A stretch of 64,000 nt of DNA from NCBI GenBank assembly GCA_910584205.1, contig CAJUAA010000016.1, forward strand, positions 1 to 64,000, in the 5' to 3' direction. Both the position numbers and the translations under genes were made by a program. The notes below the pieces were generated by a model that saw nothing but the letters and a program-made list of their open reading frames with translations, was not told where the DNA came from and did not search any database. This document shows positions 9,790-18,387 of this stretch, one piece after another (position 1 is the first letter of the stretch; the number at the start of each line of letters is the position of its first letter). This DNA comes from an uncultured Lachnospiraceae bacterium (GTDB lineage Bacteria; Bacillota; Clostridia; Lachnospirales; Lachnospiraceae).

Positions 9790-10242
9790 ATGAATGAACG
9801 TAATGAAATCCATATGGTCATAAGAGATGTTCCTGCGGACAGCTGTGAGGAACTGGTGCAGAAACTGCACGAACTGATCCGTCCGTATCCGGGCAGCCTG
9901 GACATCTCCGTAACCCGGCCTTTTCTTTGGCTGTCTACAAAAAAAGGGCATTTCAAGCTCTATTACTCGAAATGCCGCTTTGTAGAAACCGATAACCGAA
10001 ATCTTGTGTTCCATTATAAAGACCAGCTCATCAGCAAATCCGGAAAAATCTCGTCCATGCTGAAAAAGCTTCCGGGCCGGATTTTTTTCCGCTGCAACAA
10101 CAGCTACATTGTAAATCTTGACTATGTGTCCAGCATCGTTCCGGAGGGGGACCGCTACAACATCTGGCTTACCACCGGCGAAGTGATTCCTCTGAGCAGA
10201 AGCCGTTACCACGAGATCCGCGACCGTCTGGACCGCCTTTAG
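9790..10242 (+). CDS. LytTR-domain DNA-binding regulator, divergent copy
   Basis: 150 residues with an N-terminal alpha/beta segment and a C-terminal LytTR domain (KSGKISSMLKKLPGRIFFRCNNSYIVNLDYV, shown by its FFRCNNSYIVNL core, then IPLSRSRYHEIRDRL). AAAGGAGATC precedes the ATG. It has no receiver domain. The gene is transcribed away from the LytTR gene at 9171-9611 and its stop overlaps the tyrS stop by four bases in a convergent arrangement. The pair probably regulates itself and the minus-strand operon; targets are inferred from position only. Confidence 0.85.
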   Translation: MNERNEIHMVIRDVPADSCEELVQKLHELIRPYPGSLDISVTRPFLWLSTKKGHFKLYYSKCRFVETDNRNLVFHYKDQLISKSGKISSMLKKLPGRIFFRCNNSYIVNLDYVSSIVPEGDRYNIWLTTGEVIPLSRSRYHEIRDRLDRL

Positions 10243-11459
10243 GCAAGCACCACTCTTTTAAAACTTTTTTTGCCGCGCCGGACCACCAGCCCGGCCTGCA
10301 GCTGCTCCTGCGTATAGGACGCCCCGATGTCCGTTACCTTTTCTCCGTCCACAGTGACGCCTCCCTGCTGCACGTTTCTCCTGGCCTCGGACCGGGACGC
10401 GCACAGGCCGGACCTGTGGACGATGGTCAGGATGTCCGCCCTGCCGTCCCGCAGATCGTCCATGGACAGCTCCGCTGTCGGCATCTCTTCCGCATTGCCG
10501 CTTCCAAAGAGAGCACGGGCGCTTTCCTGCGCTTTTTTCGCCTCCTCCTCGCTGTGCACCAGTTTGGTCAGCTCATACGCAAGGATTTCTTTCGCCTCAT
10601 TCAGCTGACTGCCCTCCCACCGGTCCATGGCGTCAATCTGTTCCAGAGGAAGAAACGTCAGCATCCGCAGGCATTTCAGCACATCCGCGTCCGCCACATT
10701 TCTCCAGTACTGATAGAACTCGTAAGGGCTTGTCTTCTCCGGGTCCAGCCACACGGCACCCTTCGCGGTCTTGCCCATCTTGTTGCCTTCGGAATTCAAA
10801 AGCAGCGTGATCGTCATGGCATGGGCGTCTTTCCCCAACTTCCGGCGGATGAGTTCCGTCCCGCCCAGCATGTTCGACCACTGGTCGTCTCCTCCAAACT
10901 GCATGTTGCAGCCGTATTTTTCATAAAGCTGCAGAAAATCATAGCTCTGCATAATCATGTAGTTAAACTCCAGGAAGCTTAAGCCCTTTTCCATACGCTT
11001 TTTATAGCATTCCGCCGTCAGCATGCGGTTGACGCTGAAATGCGCTCCCACATCCCGCAGCATCTCCACATAGTTCAGCGGCATCAGCCAGTCCGCATTA
11101 TTGACCAGCAGCGCCTTCCCATCAGAAAAATCGATAAATTTACTCATCTGCTTTTTGAAGCAGTCCACATTGTGCTGAATGGTTTCCGGCGTCATCATCT
11201 GCCTCATATCTGTCCTTCCGGACGGATCGCCCACCATGGCCGTACCGCCTCCGATCAAAGCGATGGGTTTGTTGCCTGCCATCTGCAGCCGCTTCATCAG
11301 ACACAGCGCCATAAAATGTCCCACATGAAGGCTGTCTGCTGTCGGATCGAATCCGATGTAAAATACAGCCTTTCCGTGATTTACCATCTCCCGGATCTCC
11401 TCTTCGTTTGTCACCTGAGCGATCAGCCCTCTTGCCACAAGTTCATCATAAATCTGCAT
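10239..11459 (-). CDS. tyrS: Tyrosyl-tRNA synthetase
   Basis: 406 residues, class I synthetase. YIGFDPTADSLHVGH (about residues 34-48) contains the HIGH-type signature, GGDDQWSNMLGG binds tyrosine and tRNA, and GNKMGKT near residue 230 is the KMSKS loop. An S4-like RNA-binding domain closes the protein (HRSGLCASRSEARRNVQQGG). It charges tRNA-Tyr in the cytoplasm. AAGGAGG precedes the ATG. Expression is controlled by the T-box leader upstream. The length and motifs match the bacterial TyrS group with a C-terminal S4 domain. Confidence 0.97.
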   Translation of the reverse strand: MQIYDELVARGLIAQVTNEEEIREMVNHGKAVFYIGFDPTADSLHVGHFMALCLMKRLQMAGNKPIALIGGGTAMVGDPSGRTDMRQMMTPETIQHNVDCFKKQMSKFIDFSDGKALLVNNADWLMPLNYVEMLRDVGAHFSVNRMLTAECYKKRMEKGLSFLEFNYMIMQSYDFLQLYEKYGCNMQFGGDDQWSNMLGGTELIRRKLGKDAHAMTITLLLNSEGNKMGKTAKGAVWLDPEKTSPYEFYQYWRNVADADVLKCLRMLTFLPLEQIDAMDRWEGSQLNEAKEILAYELTKLVHSEEEAKKAQESARALFGSGNAEEMPTAELSMDDLRDGRADILTIVHRSGLCASRSEARRNVQQGGVTVDGEKVTDIGASYTQEQLQAGLVVRRGKKSFKRVVLA

Positions 11460-11472
11460 AGTTTCCTCCTTA

Positions 11473-11597
11473 TTTCAGTTCCGCTTCGGCCCTCCCGGCA
11501 CACGGATGGGAGATCAATTCCCGTACGCAAAAAAGCGTCCGCTCATTGATCTGTGGCCCTTCCGGGCCTCCGCTGATTTTCAGTTCCGCTTCGGCCC
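11473..11597 (-). repeat. Direct repeat pair in the tyrS leader
   Basis: The 20-base sequence starting TTTCAGTTCCGC occurs identically at 11473-11492 and 11578-11597 (plus-strand reading), 105 bases apart. Between them an inverted repeat GATCAAT...ATTGATC (11512-11551) encloses an ACGC-A6-GCGT hairpin. Everything lies between the T-box terminator and the tyrS start codon, a stretch that is normally short. Confidence 0.7.
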
Positions 11598-11644
11598 GTC
11601 CGGAGACCGGAGCTTTCTACTGTTCCGGACGGGAAACAGACATA

Positions 11645-11927
11645 AAAAATCCCCGTCCTTACACAAAAGGACGAGAATCCAAATGTTCCCGTGTTACCAC
11701 CTTTATTCACGGCATACTCGCGCATGCCGCCTCAGCAGGTATCATCACAATACCCTGCACGATAACGGGTGCACCCGTCTCCTCCTACCCACGCAGAAAC
11801 GCGCTTCAGAGGGAAGCTCAGGGAGGTATTCATGAATGTCTTTCCCCGCGCCTCTCATCTGCCGGCTGCTTTCTGTGGGTTCCGTCCAGTCTCTACTTGT
11901 TCCCGTCAACGCCTTTCCATATCCAGT
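11645..11927 (-). promoter_or_regulatory. Tyrosine T-box leader
   Basis: Read on the minus strand, the leader carries the conserved T-box AGGTGGTAACACGG (complement of 11688-11702), followed by a terminator hairpin CGTCCTT...AAGGACG (11655-11674) and a T-run at 11644-11649. Upstream, GAATACC in the expected specifier loop gives the codon UAC at 11826-11828, which is tyrosine and agrees with tyrS downstream. Uncharged tRNA-Tyr should stabilise the antiterminator and allow read-through into tyrS. Confidence 0.9.
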
Positions 11928-11956
11928 ATCTTAACGGGAAACCGGCCTCATGTCAA
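11928..11956 (-). promoter_or_regulatory. Promoter of the tyrS T-box transcript
   Basis: TTGACA (complement of 11951-11956), 17-base spacer, TAAGAT (complement of 11928-11933). The -35 box overlaps the stop codon of the upstream dipeptidase gene on the same strand. Confidence 0.75.
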
Positions 11957-13008
11957 CCCCGAATGTACCGATCCGGCAGAACCTTTCGGAAAAAGGAGAT
12001 CCAGTTGCCGCCGATGAATTTCTCCGCATCCTCCCTGGACATCCCCCGCTGCAGAAGAGCCGCTGTCAGTTCCGGGGCGCGGCTGTGATTGCCAAGGCAG
12101 TCCGCAGGGCGGATCATACGCGCAAATCCCGGTTCCGCCTCCGTATAGGAATCACAGAAATCCAGCCCAAGGCCCACATGCTCGATACCGACCGTTTGGA
12201 TTTCATGCTCCACATGACGGCAGAGCATCTCCAGCGGGTCCTCCCCTCCGGTGCAGCCCACAATGGAATCGCACCCGTTCAGGCCGATCACTCCGCCCCG
12301 TTCTGCCAGAATCTCCATCTGCCGGTCCGTCAGATTCCGATAGTGAACATGCACGCTGCGGCTGTTGGAATGCGTCGCCGCAAAAGGTTTTTTTGCGATC
12401 CGGCATACATCTTCAAAGCCATCGTCATTCAGATGGCTCACGTCCAGAAACATGCCCAGCCGCTCCATCTCCTCCACCGCCCGGATTCCCTCCGGCGACA
12501 GGCCGCCCGGGATCTGTACCTGCTCTCCCGCCCTGCAGCAGCCGCTGGCAAGGTCGTTTCTCCGGCTCCAGGTCAGAGAGGCACCCCGCACGCCCAGCTC
12601 CCACAGAACCCGCAGAAGCCTCAGATCCTTTCCGATACAGTCCAGGCCCTCCATATAGAGCAGAATTCCGATCCTGCCCTCTTCAAGCGCGCGCTCCATG
12701 TCCTCCCTGGTCCGCACCATACAGAATTCCCGGTTCTTTTCCACCTCGTCCAGAAGGACGCTGATCTGGTCCAGTGCGTTCCGAAGCCCCGCCTCCGGCA
12801 GTTCACTGTCCCTCAGATAGACCGACGAAACGATCAGCCGGAAACCGCCGGCGCGCAGATGCTCCAGATACCGGCCGCGAAGCGGGTTCTCCTCTTTGTT
12901 TTGTACGCGGAACAGAAGCTCTCCCGCAAGATCCAGATGGGCGTCCACCGCCGGATATTCTTTATGAAGCTCTGCCGCCGCCCTTCTGTATGTTTCTTCT
13001 ATGACCAT
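11953..13008 (-). CDS. Membrane dipeptidase family (M19) protein
   Basis: 351 residues from the ATG at 13008, chosen because GGAGGAG lies seven bases before it; in-frame ATGs at 13023 and 13122 are weaker. The renal-dipeptidase signatures are present: DAHLDL near the start, LLYMEGLD, DVSHLNDDGF, ATHSNSR and HVGLGLDFCDS, which supply the His, Asp and Glu ligands of the binuclear zinc site. Bacterial members hydrolyse dipeptides, including some with D-residues. No signal peptide is seen, so it is probably cytoplasmic. It is divergent from the amidotransferase gene at 13133. Confidence 0.88.
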   Translation of the reverse strand: MVIEETYRRAAAELHKEYPAVDAHLDLAGELLFRVQNKEENPLRGRYLEHLRAGGFRLIVSSVYLRDSELPEAGLRNALDQISVLLDEVEKNREFCMVRTREDMERALEEGRIGILLYMEGLDCIGKDLRLLRVLWELGVRGASLTWSRRNDLASGCCRAGEQVQIPGGLSPEGIRAVEEMERLGMFLDVSHLNDDGFEDVCRIAKKPFAATHSNSRSVHVHYRNLTDRQMEILAERGGVIGLNGCDSIVGCTGGEDPLEMLCRHVEHEIQTVGIEHVGLGLDFCDSYTEAEPGFARMIRPADCLGNHSRAPELTAALLQRGMSREDAEKFIGGNWISFFRKVLPDRYIRG

Positions 13009-13132
13009 TCTGATCTCCTCCATGATTGTTCCGGACACCGTCCCGCACGCTCTGAACCACCCTGCCGGTTTCTGCATATTCTGTATCAGATCACGCCGGA
13101 GCCTGACGTTCCGGTATTTCACAGGTAATTAT

Positions 13133-13771
13133 ATGACGGTTCTGATCGCCGGTATACCCGGAAATACAACGAACTATGAACATGCCCTGTCCCGCTGCCG
13201 GATTCGCTGTGAAACCTCTCTTCACCCTGAAAACCTGTCCTCTTATGACAAGCTTCTGCTGCCCGGAGGCGGTGACATCCATCCGTCCCGTTTCGGTCAG
13301 GAGGACCGGGGTTCCGCAGCCGCGGACAAAGCTCTGGACGAAGCGCAGTTTTCCCTGCTCCATGCGTTCCTGCAGGCCGGAAAGCCGGTCCTCGGCATCT
13401 GCCGCGGCATGCAGATCATCAATGTGTACCTGGGCGGCGACCTGATCCAGGACCTCCCCACCGCCCCGCTCCACCGCTGGTCCGGCCAGGATCAGGCACA
13501 CCAGGCCCAAACGGAACCCGGTTCCCTTCTCTCCGCCTTCTGCCCGCCTCTCTGCCAGGTAAACAGCGCGCACCATCAGGGCTGCGGCAGGATTGGAACC
13601 GGACTCACCGTTACCCAGTGGTCCCCGGACGGGGTGCCGGAAGCAGTGGAACATGAAAACGGACGCATTCTCGGAGTCCAGTGGCACCCGGAACGCACGC
13701 ACCTGCTGTCGCATCTGCCGGACATGATCGACGGCGGCAGAATTATCCGATATTTTGCAGAGAGTCTGTGA
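13133..13771 (+). CDS. Class I glutamine amidotransferase-like / gamma-glutamyl-GABA hydrolase (C26)
   Basis: 212 residues from ATG 13133 (MTVLIAGIPGN); a longer frame starting at 13001 would run into the divergent promoter region. KLLLPGGGDIHPSRF, GICRGMQIINVYLGG (catalytic Cys) and GVQWHPERT (catalytic His/Glu) are the peptidase C26/PuuD signatures. The family cleaves gamma-glutamyl bonds, for example in polyamine breakdown; the substrate here is unknown. The stop lies inside the last 29 bases of the convergent shikimate kinase gene. Confidence 0.85.
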   Translation: MTVLIAGIPGNTTNYEHALSRCRIRCETSLHPENLSSYDKLLLPGGGDIHPSRFGQEDRGSAAADKALDEAQFSLLHAFLQAGKPVLGICRGMQIINVYLGGDLIQDLPTAPLHRWSGQDQAHQAQTEPGSLLSAFCPPLCQVNSAHHQGCGRIGTGLTVTQWSPDGVPEAVEHENGRILGVQWHPERTHLLSHLPDMIDGGRIIRYFAESL

Positions 13772-14294
13772 TTTTTTTAACGATCTCCCGGATATTCAGA
13801 CGTTCCGCGTCAATGACCAGATCCGCGTATTTCTCATACAGGGGGCTCCGGACCTCCATCAGGTCCCGGATCGTCTGTCCGGGCTTCAGCACCACGCCCC
13901 GCGCATGGAGGTCTCCCAGCCGCTCCATCAGCCTCTCGCAGGACAGCCGCAGATAGATGACCGTGGAGATCTCCCGCAGATGCCCCATGGCCTCCTTTCC
14001 ATAGACCGCGCTCCCGCCGGTGGCGATCACCGAATGCTGCACCTGAAGCGCCGCATTCACCCGGTTTTCCACCTCCAGAAACCCTTCGTCTCCCAGCTCC
14101 TCGATCAATTCATGGAGAAGCTTACCGGCCTGTTCCTGGATCTCCAGATCTGAATCCACAAAACGGTATCCCAGCACCTTTGCCAGGACGACTCCCACCG
14201 TGCTCTTGCCCGCGCCTGGCATGCCGATCAGCGTGATGTTATTCTTCTTCCCCAGTGCCTGCACTGTTTCTTCTGTATGATAAAATGATGCCAT
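13743..14294 (-). CDS. aroK: Shikimate kinase family protein
   Basis: 183 residues from the ATG at 14294, which has AGGAGAGG upstream; the longer frame to 14348 lacks a ribosome site. Walker A is GMPGAGKST (about residues 23-31), FVDSDLEIQ holds the shikimate-binding Asp, and ATGGSAVYG matches the ATGGGxV loop with Ser in place of the third Gly. It phosphorylates shikimate in the chorismate pathway if substrate specificity is conventional. No other aro gene is in the window. The altered ATGG(G) loop leaves room for another small-molecule kinase role. Confidence 0.8.
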   Translation of the reverse strand: MASFYHTEETVQALGKKNNITLIGMPGAGKSTVGVVLAKVLGYRFVDSDLEIQEQAGKLLHELIEELGDEGFLEVENRVNAALQVQHSVIATGGSAVYGKEAMGHLREISTVIYLRLSCERLMERLGDLHARGVVLKPGQTIRDLMEVRSPLYEKYADLVIDAERLNIREIVKKITDSLQNIG

Positions 14295-14396
14295 ATCCTG
14301 TGGTACCTCTCCTTTTCCTGACTGTGTCTTTCCTGTTCCTCTTCGCATTTCCTGTCCCGCTTTGTATTTTCCATTTCTGCCGTAAACGCCCGCGGT

Positions 14397-15578
14397 TCAC
14401 CGCCAGATGCGGAAGGTCCGCACCAGCCACGCCATGACCCGGTAACGCACATCCTCCAGCTCTCTGGACGCCTGCTTCAGCTCCTTACGGATCTCGATCT
14501 TCTGGGGGCAGAGCCGCTCGCATCTGCCGCACCGGATACAGCCGGAAGCCGGATTCTGATGCTTCCGGAAGGCAGTCGTCATCAGATATTCCTTCCGCCC
14601 CACTTTCGGGCGCTCCGTGTACATCTCATTATAGCAGCGGAACGTTCCCGGAATATCGATTCCCTGAGGGCAGGGCATACAGTATCCGCAGGCTGTGCAT
14701 CCCACCTTCACCTTCCGGTTGATCTCCTGCTTCACCTTCCGGTACAGCTCCCGGTCCGCATCCGTCAGTTCTCCCGGTTCTGCACTGGACGCCGCCTCCG
14801 TATTTTCCCGGACCATCTGTACCGAATTCATACCGGACAGCACCACCGTGACCCCGGTCTGATCCCACAGCCAACGGAATGCCCACTCTGCCGGCGTGCG
14901 TTCCGGCCTGGCCCCGGCGAAAAGTTCCTTCGCTTCGGACGGCAGAAGATCCACCAGCTTTCCGCCCCTTAGCGGCTCCATAATGACGACGGGGATTCCC
15001 TTCTGCTCCGCGTACTGCAGACCGGCCCGGCCCGCCTGGGTGTCTTCATCCATGTAATTATACTGAATCTGGCAGAAGTCCCAGTCATACGCGTCCAGAA
15101 GCTTTTTGAAATTCCCGGAATTCCCATGATAGGAAAATCCGATATTCCGGATCGCGCCCGCCTTCAGCTTCTCCTCGATCCAGTCCTGCACGCCCTTCTG
15201 CTTCAGCGCTTCCCATGTGTCCGCATCATTCAGCATATGCATCAGATAATAGTCCACATGGTCCGTCTGCAGCCGGTTCAGCTGTTCCTGAAAACACCGT
15301 TCCAGGCCCGCCCGGGACTTGATCAGATAATGCGGAAGCTTCGTCGCGATATACACCTGCTCCCGGCAGCCGTTCCGTTCCAGTATCTCTCCCAGAGCTG
15401 CCTCACTGCCCTGATATACATAGGCCGTATCAAAATAGTTGACTCCCCGTTTGATGGCCTCCAGAATCTCGGTCTCCGCTTTTTTCAGATCGATCTTTCC
15501 GTTTTTCCTTGTAAAGCGCAGGCATCCGTACCCCAGTATGGAAAGCTGCGTCCCTTTTCTGTCACTTCGATACCTCAT
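14397..15578 (-). CDS. Aldo/keto reductase with C-terminal ferredoxin-type 4Fe-4S domain
   Basis: 393 residues from ATG 15578 (GGAGGGG upstream). The N-terminal 270 residues form an AKR barrel: GYGCLRF, FDTAYVYQGSE (Asp/Tyr of the catalytic tetrad), ATKLPHY and YLMHML. The C-terminal part has CTACGYCMPCP and CIRCGRCERLCP, two cysteine clusters for iron-sulfur centres. This architecture is common in anaerobic Firmicutes and suggests electron exchange with ferredoxin rather than simple NADPH chemistry. The substrate is unknown. Confidence 0.88.
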   Translation of the reverse strand: MRYRSDRKGTQLSILGYGCLRFTRKNGKIDLKKAETEILEAIKRGVNYFDTAYVYQGSEAALGEILERNGCREQVYIATKLPHYLIKSRAGLERCFQEQLNRLQTDHVDYYLMHMLNDADTWEALKQKGVQDWIEEKLKAGAIRNIGFSYHGNSGNFKKLLDAYDWDFCQIQYNYMDEDTQAGRAGLQYAEQKGIPVVIMEPLRGGKLVDLLPSEAKELFAGARPERTPAEWAFRWLWDQTGVTVVLSGMNSVQMVRENTEAASSAEPGELTDADRELYRKVKQEINRKVKVGCTACGYCMPCPQGIDIPGTFRCYNEMYTERPKVGRKEYLMTTAFRKHQNPASGCIRCGRCERLCPQKIEIRKELKQASRELEDVRYRVMAWLVRTFRIWR

Positions 15579-15674
15579 AGTTCCCCTCCTCGGCAATGTA
15601 TCCAGTCTACCAAAAGGACAGGTATGCGTCAATAGAGTATTTTTCAGATAATTTAATTTTTTTCAGAAAAAGTA

Positions 15675-15702
15675 TTGACAAATATTTTTTGTCTGTTATA
15701 AT
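15675..15702 (+). promoter_or_regulatory. Strong sigma-70-type promoter with no intact gene behind it
   Basis: TTGACA (15675-15680), 16-base spacer, TATAAT (15697-15702). The transcript would run through 400 bases holding only short, broken reading frames and end at the hairpin at 16099-16141. Confidence 0.7.
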
Positions 15703-15872
15703 AAACTCATAAAACAGAAGAGAGAAAGAAAAAAACTAAAAATCCAAGAAAGAAGGAGCAGGAAAAGGAGGAGATTCCAATCAAAACTTAATGGAACACC
15801 CCATAATATAACAGAAAGGAAGGTACAGACCACCGGAAACAGTTATTTAATCTTATACAATTAAATATGGGA

Positions 15873-16098
15873 TATTTTTAATCACAAGAATTACCGTTGG
15901 AGGTAATAATAAGAAATGCTTTGAAGAAGGTAAAGGAACATACCTTGATAATAAAAAACCCGCGTGAAAGACCATAAAGATTCCAAAGGAATTGCATATG
16001 GCAAAGGGGTCGGCAAGACCAGAGAAAGGGTCCTCAGAGGCCATAAAAAAAATATAGAAGAAAGTCGAGGTTATACGCCGTTGGATACGATAGTTTAA
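15873..16098 (+). pseudogene. Degraded coding remnant of unknown origin
   Basis: Two adjacent frames look protein-like but are interrupted. Frame one reads through GGNNKKCFEEGKGTYLDNKK and hits TGA at 15965. Frame two, opening at 15964, contains KDSKGIAYGKGVGKTRERV and ends at TAA 16096-16098. Joining them by one frameshift gives a plausible C-terminal domain of about 75 residues. I do not recognise the family. The rest of the 590-base gap between 15579 and 16169 holds only the promoter, purine-rich sequence and the terminator. Confidence 0.45.
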
Positions 16099-16141
16099 CA
16101 GGCGATATGAGAATTTTCAAAAAAGATTCTTATATCGCCTG
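16099..16141. terminator. Bidirectional hairpin terminator
   Basis: CAGGCGATAT-G-AGAAT pairs with ATTCT-T-ATATCGCCTG (16 pairs including one G-T) around an 11-base A-rich loop. It separates the degraded plus-strand unit from the convergent patatin gene. Confidence 0.75.
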
Positions 16142-16169
16142 TTTCATGTCCTTCTTTATTTGTACATAT

Positions 16170-17117
16170 CTACCGGTATTTTCGTTTCCACTTATCAAAA
16201 TTCCAGTTTTTAAGAAAACGTTCCGCCGCACTCCATCCATTATCGAAAAGAACCCGGCTGTCTTCCCGGTTGATGTCAAAATCTACAGCGCTGATCCGCC
16301 TCCGTCCTTCCTTTGTCTCCACGGTCGCCGGAATCCGTATGGTCCGCTCATAATCGCCTTCCAAAAGGTGGCTGTTGTCCATGGCGTCCAGACAGGTGGA
16401 GACGATCGCTTTCAGATAATCCGGAAAATTTACGTCTGCCTGGCAGCCCCGGCAGGACGTTTCTCCGTCCACAAATTTGAACCCAAAGGTCGGACAGGAC
16501 GGCATACGCTCTCCGTCATCCAGAAGCCACACCGGATAATTGCTCAAAAGCCCGCCGTCCACGATCAAATGCTCTCTGCCCTGCCGGTCTTTCCAGCGGA
16601 CCGGTTCGAAAAAGATCGGAATGCTCACGCTCATCCGTACGGCCGGGGCGATACAAAAATCATCCGGAGCTTCCGCAAAATCTCCCAGATCATCCGGCAG
16701 AACCAGAAGGCGCCGGTCCGTCAGGTCACTGGCCGTGATCTTCAGCCTTCTTCCGCTGCCCTTCACATCTCCGAATCGCCGTATTCCTTTCCGGTTCAGA
16801 AGTTCGTCGATCCAGTCTTCCAGATAATCCGTATGATAGACGCCCAGACTCATAAGAAGCGAAACGCTCTTTCCCAGCATCCCGAAATAATCCGGCAGGT
16901 CCTTTCCCTTAAACCGCATATAATCCAGAGTCTCCAGTTCCTTTCTCAATTCCCTGCCGCTGTAACCTGCTGCCAGAAGCGCAGCGACGATGGCCCCTGC
17001 CGACGAACCTGCCAGATCCGCAAACTGCCACCCGGCCTGTTCCATCCGGCATACCGCTCCCACATGTCCGATTCCCCGGACACCTCCTCCTTCGAACACT
17101 GCATTGCACTTTTTCAA
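16170..17117 (-). CDS. Patatin-like phospholipase family protein
   Basis: 315 residues. FEGGGVRGIGHVGA (about residues 8-21) is the oxyanion-hole motif, GSSAGAI (about 38-44) carries the nucleophilic Ser, and VDGGLLSNYP carries the catalytic Asp of the Ser-Asp dyad. The protein has no signal peptide and probably acts as a cytosolic acyl hydrolase on lipids. It is a single gene ending at the hairpin at 16099-16141. Family assignment is firm; the physiological substrate is unknown. Confidence 0.92.
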   Translation of the reverse strand: MKKCNAVFEGGGVRGIGHVGAVCRMEQAGWQFADLAGSSAGAIVAALLAAGYSGRELRKELETLDYMRFKGKDLPDYFGMLGKSVSLLMSLGVYHTDYLEDWIDELLNRKGIRRFGDVKGSGRRLKITASDLTDRRLLVLPDDLGDFAEAPDDFCIAPAVRMSVSIPIFFEPVRWKDRQGREHLIVDGGLLSNYPVWLLDDGERMPSCPTFGFKFVDGETSCRGCQADVNFPDYLKAIVSTCLDAMDNSHLLEGDYERTIRIPATVETKEGRRRISAVDFDINREDSRVLFDNGWSAAERFLKNWNFDKWKRKYR

Positions 17118-17183
17118 AGGTCAGCCTCCTGCACCGGGAGTTTCTATTAGTGTATGCCGCAGGAAGGAAAGACGATCCTGAAT

Positions 17184-18200
17184 CTATTTTCCGGTCAGGT
17201 CAGACAGCGGTCGAAAGCTGTATCCCATCTCTTCCCATCTGGTCAGAAGCTCGTCCAGAATCTCTCCATTGGTCCGGGAAGTATTGTGCAGCAGCACTAC
17301 TGCTCCCGGATGTACCCGGTCGGTAAGCTTTTTGATCGATTCCTCCCGTCCCGGCTGGTTGTCCTGATCCCAGTCCACATGGGCAAGGCTCCAGAATACG
17401 GTAGCATATCCCAGTTCCTGCGCCATTTTCAGATTTTCCACATTGCACTTTCCCTGGGGCGGACGGTAATAAGGCGAAAGCTCCGTACCGGTGATCTCCT
17501 GGAACAGATCGGATACTCCATCCATCTCTTCCCGGAACTTCTCCATATCGGAAATCGTCGGCATGTCCAGATGGTGATACGTATGATTTCCTACGGCATG
17601 GCCTTCCTCCACCATGCGCTTTACCATCTCCGGCGCTGTCTCCAGGAAATGACCTACCACGAAAAAGGTTCCTTTGGCATCGTGTTTTTTCAGCGCATCC
17701 AGGATCGGCTCTGTGTTGCCGTTCTCATAGCCGCAGTCAAAGGTAATATAGAGTACTTTCTCGCTGCCGTCTCCCACAAAATAACCGTCGTACCATGCCA
17801 GGTCCTCCGCAGAGGCATTTCCAACCGGCTGTGTCCCCGGTTCCCCAAAAGAAAGCCCCCAGTCCTCCGAAGCCAGCTCCAGCTCCCAGCCTTCCGGCGG
17901 CGTCTTCTTTTCCTCCGGCTGGTTATCCTCCGCGCCGTCTTCTCCTTCTCCGCCGTCATCGCTTTCCCTGTTGGTATCGCTTTCGCTGTCTACATTTCGG
18001 GAAGCAGCATCCTCCATGGGATCCTCCGGCGTTCCGGAAAGCTCTGTTCCCTTCTCCGTGTCCTCTGCCTCCATTGTGCCATCATCCACGTTTTTCACTT
18101 CCGGCTGTGCGGCGGAACCCTGGCAGCCGGCCAGAGACAATGCCAGAAGGAACGAGAGGGCGAACGCCGTTTTTTTGCCTGTATCAGTCCTATGTTTCAT
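17184..18200 (-). CDS. Polysaccharide deacetylase lipoprotein, PdaA-like
   Basis: 338 residues from ATG 18200 (AGGAGATGAAGAG upstream). A lipoprotein signal peptide ends in LALSLAGC. About 75 acidic, Ser/Gly-rich residues follow as a linker. The C-terminal NodB domain has LYITFDCGYENG (catalytic Asp), GNHTYHHLDM (metal ligands), YYRPPQGKCN and VVLLHNT. These are features of the PdaA branch, which removes acetyl groups from muramic acid before delta-lactam formation in spore cortex. A role in cortex or peptidoglycan modification fits a sporulating host but is inferred. Confidence 0.87.
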   Translation of the reverse strand: MKHRTDTGKKTAFALSFLLALSLAGCQGSAAQPEVKNVDDGTMEAEDTEKGTELSGTPEDPMEDAASRNVDSESDTNRESDDGGEGEDGAEDNQPEEKKTPPEGWELELASEDWGLSFGEPGTQPVGNASAEDLAWYDGYFVGDGSEKVLYITFDCGYENGNTEPILDALKKHDAKGTFFVVGHFLETAPEMVKRMVEEGHAVGNHTYHHLDMPTISDMEKFREEMDGVSDLFQEITGTELSPYYRPPQGKCNVENLKMAQELGYATVFWSLAHVDWDQDNQPGREESIKKLTDRVHPGAVVLLHNTSRTNGEILDELLTRWEEMGYSFRPLSDLTGK

Positions 18201-18341
18201 CTCTTCATCTCCTGATCTAAATTCTGCATGATACATGATAAGCCATAACCGCATCAAATTCGCATCATACGATCTGTAAATTTTATTTTTCCCTGAGGAA
18301 ACGGAAACTATACGGTAAATGCATGAAAAGAAAAATAAAAG

Positions 18342-18367
18342 CTCCGGACCGCAGAGGGGCCCGGAAC
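18342..18367 (-). terminator. Intrinsic terminator
   Basis: On the minus strand TTCCGGGCC pairs with GGTCCGGAG, followed by CTTTTATTTTTC. It lies about 20 bases after the stop of the small gene at 18388. Confidence 0.7.
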
Positions 18368-18387
18368 CGGAAAATCAGAGTCTGTTC

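Noticed and set aside
11950..13128. 392-codon frame on the plus strand
   Set aside because: It is antisense to the M19 dipeptidase gene, whose motifs and ribosome site are clear.
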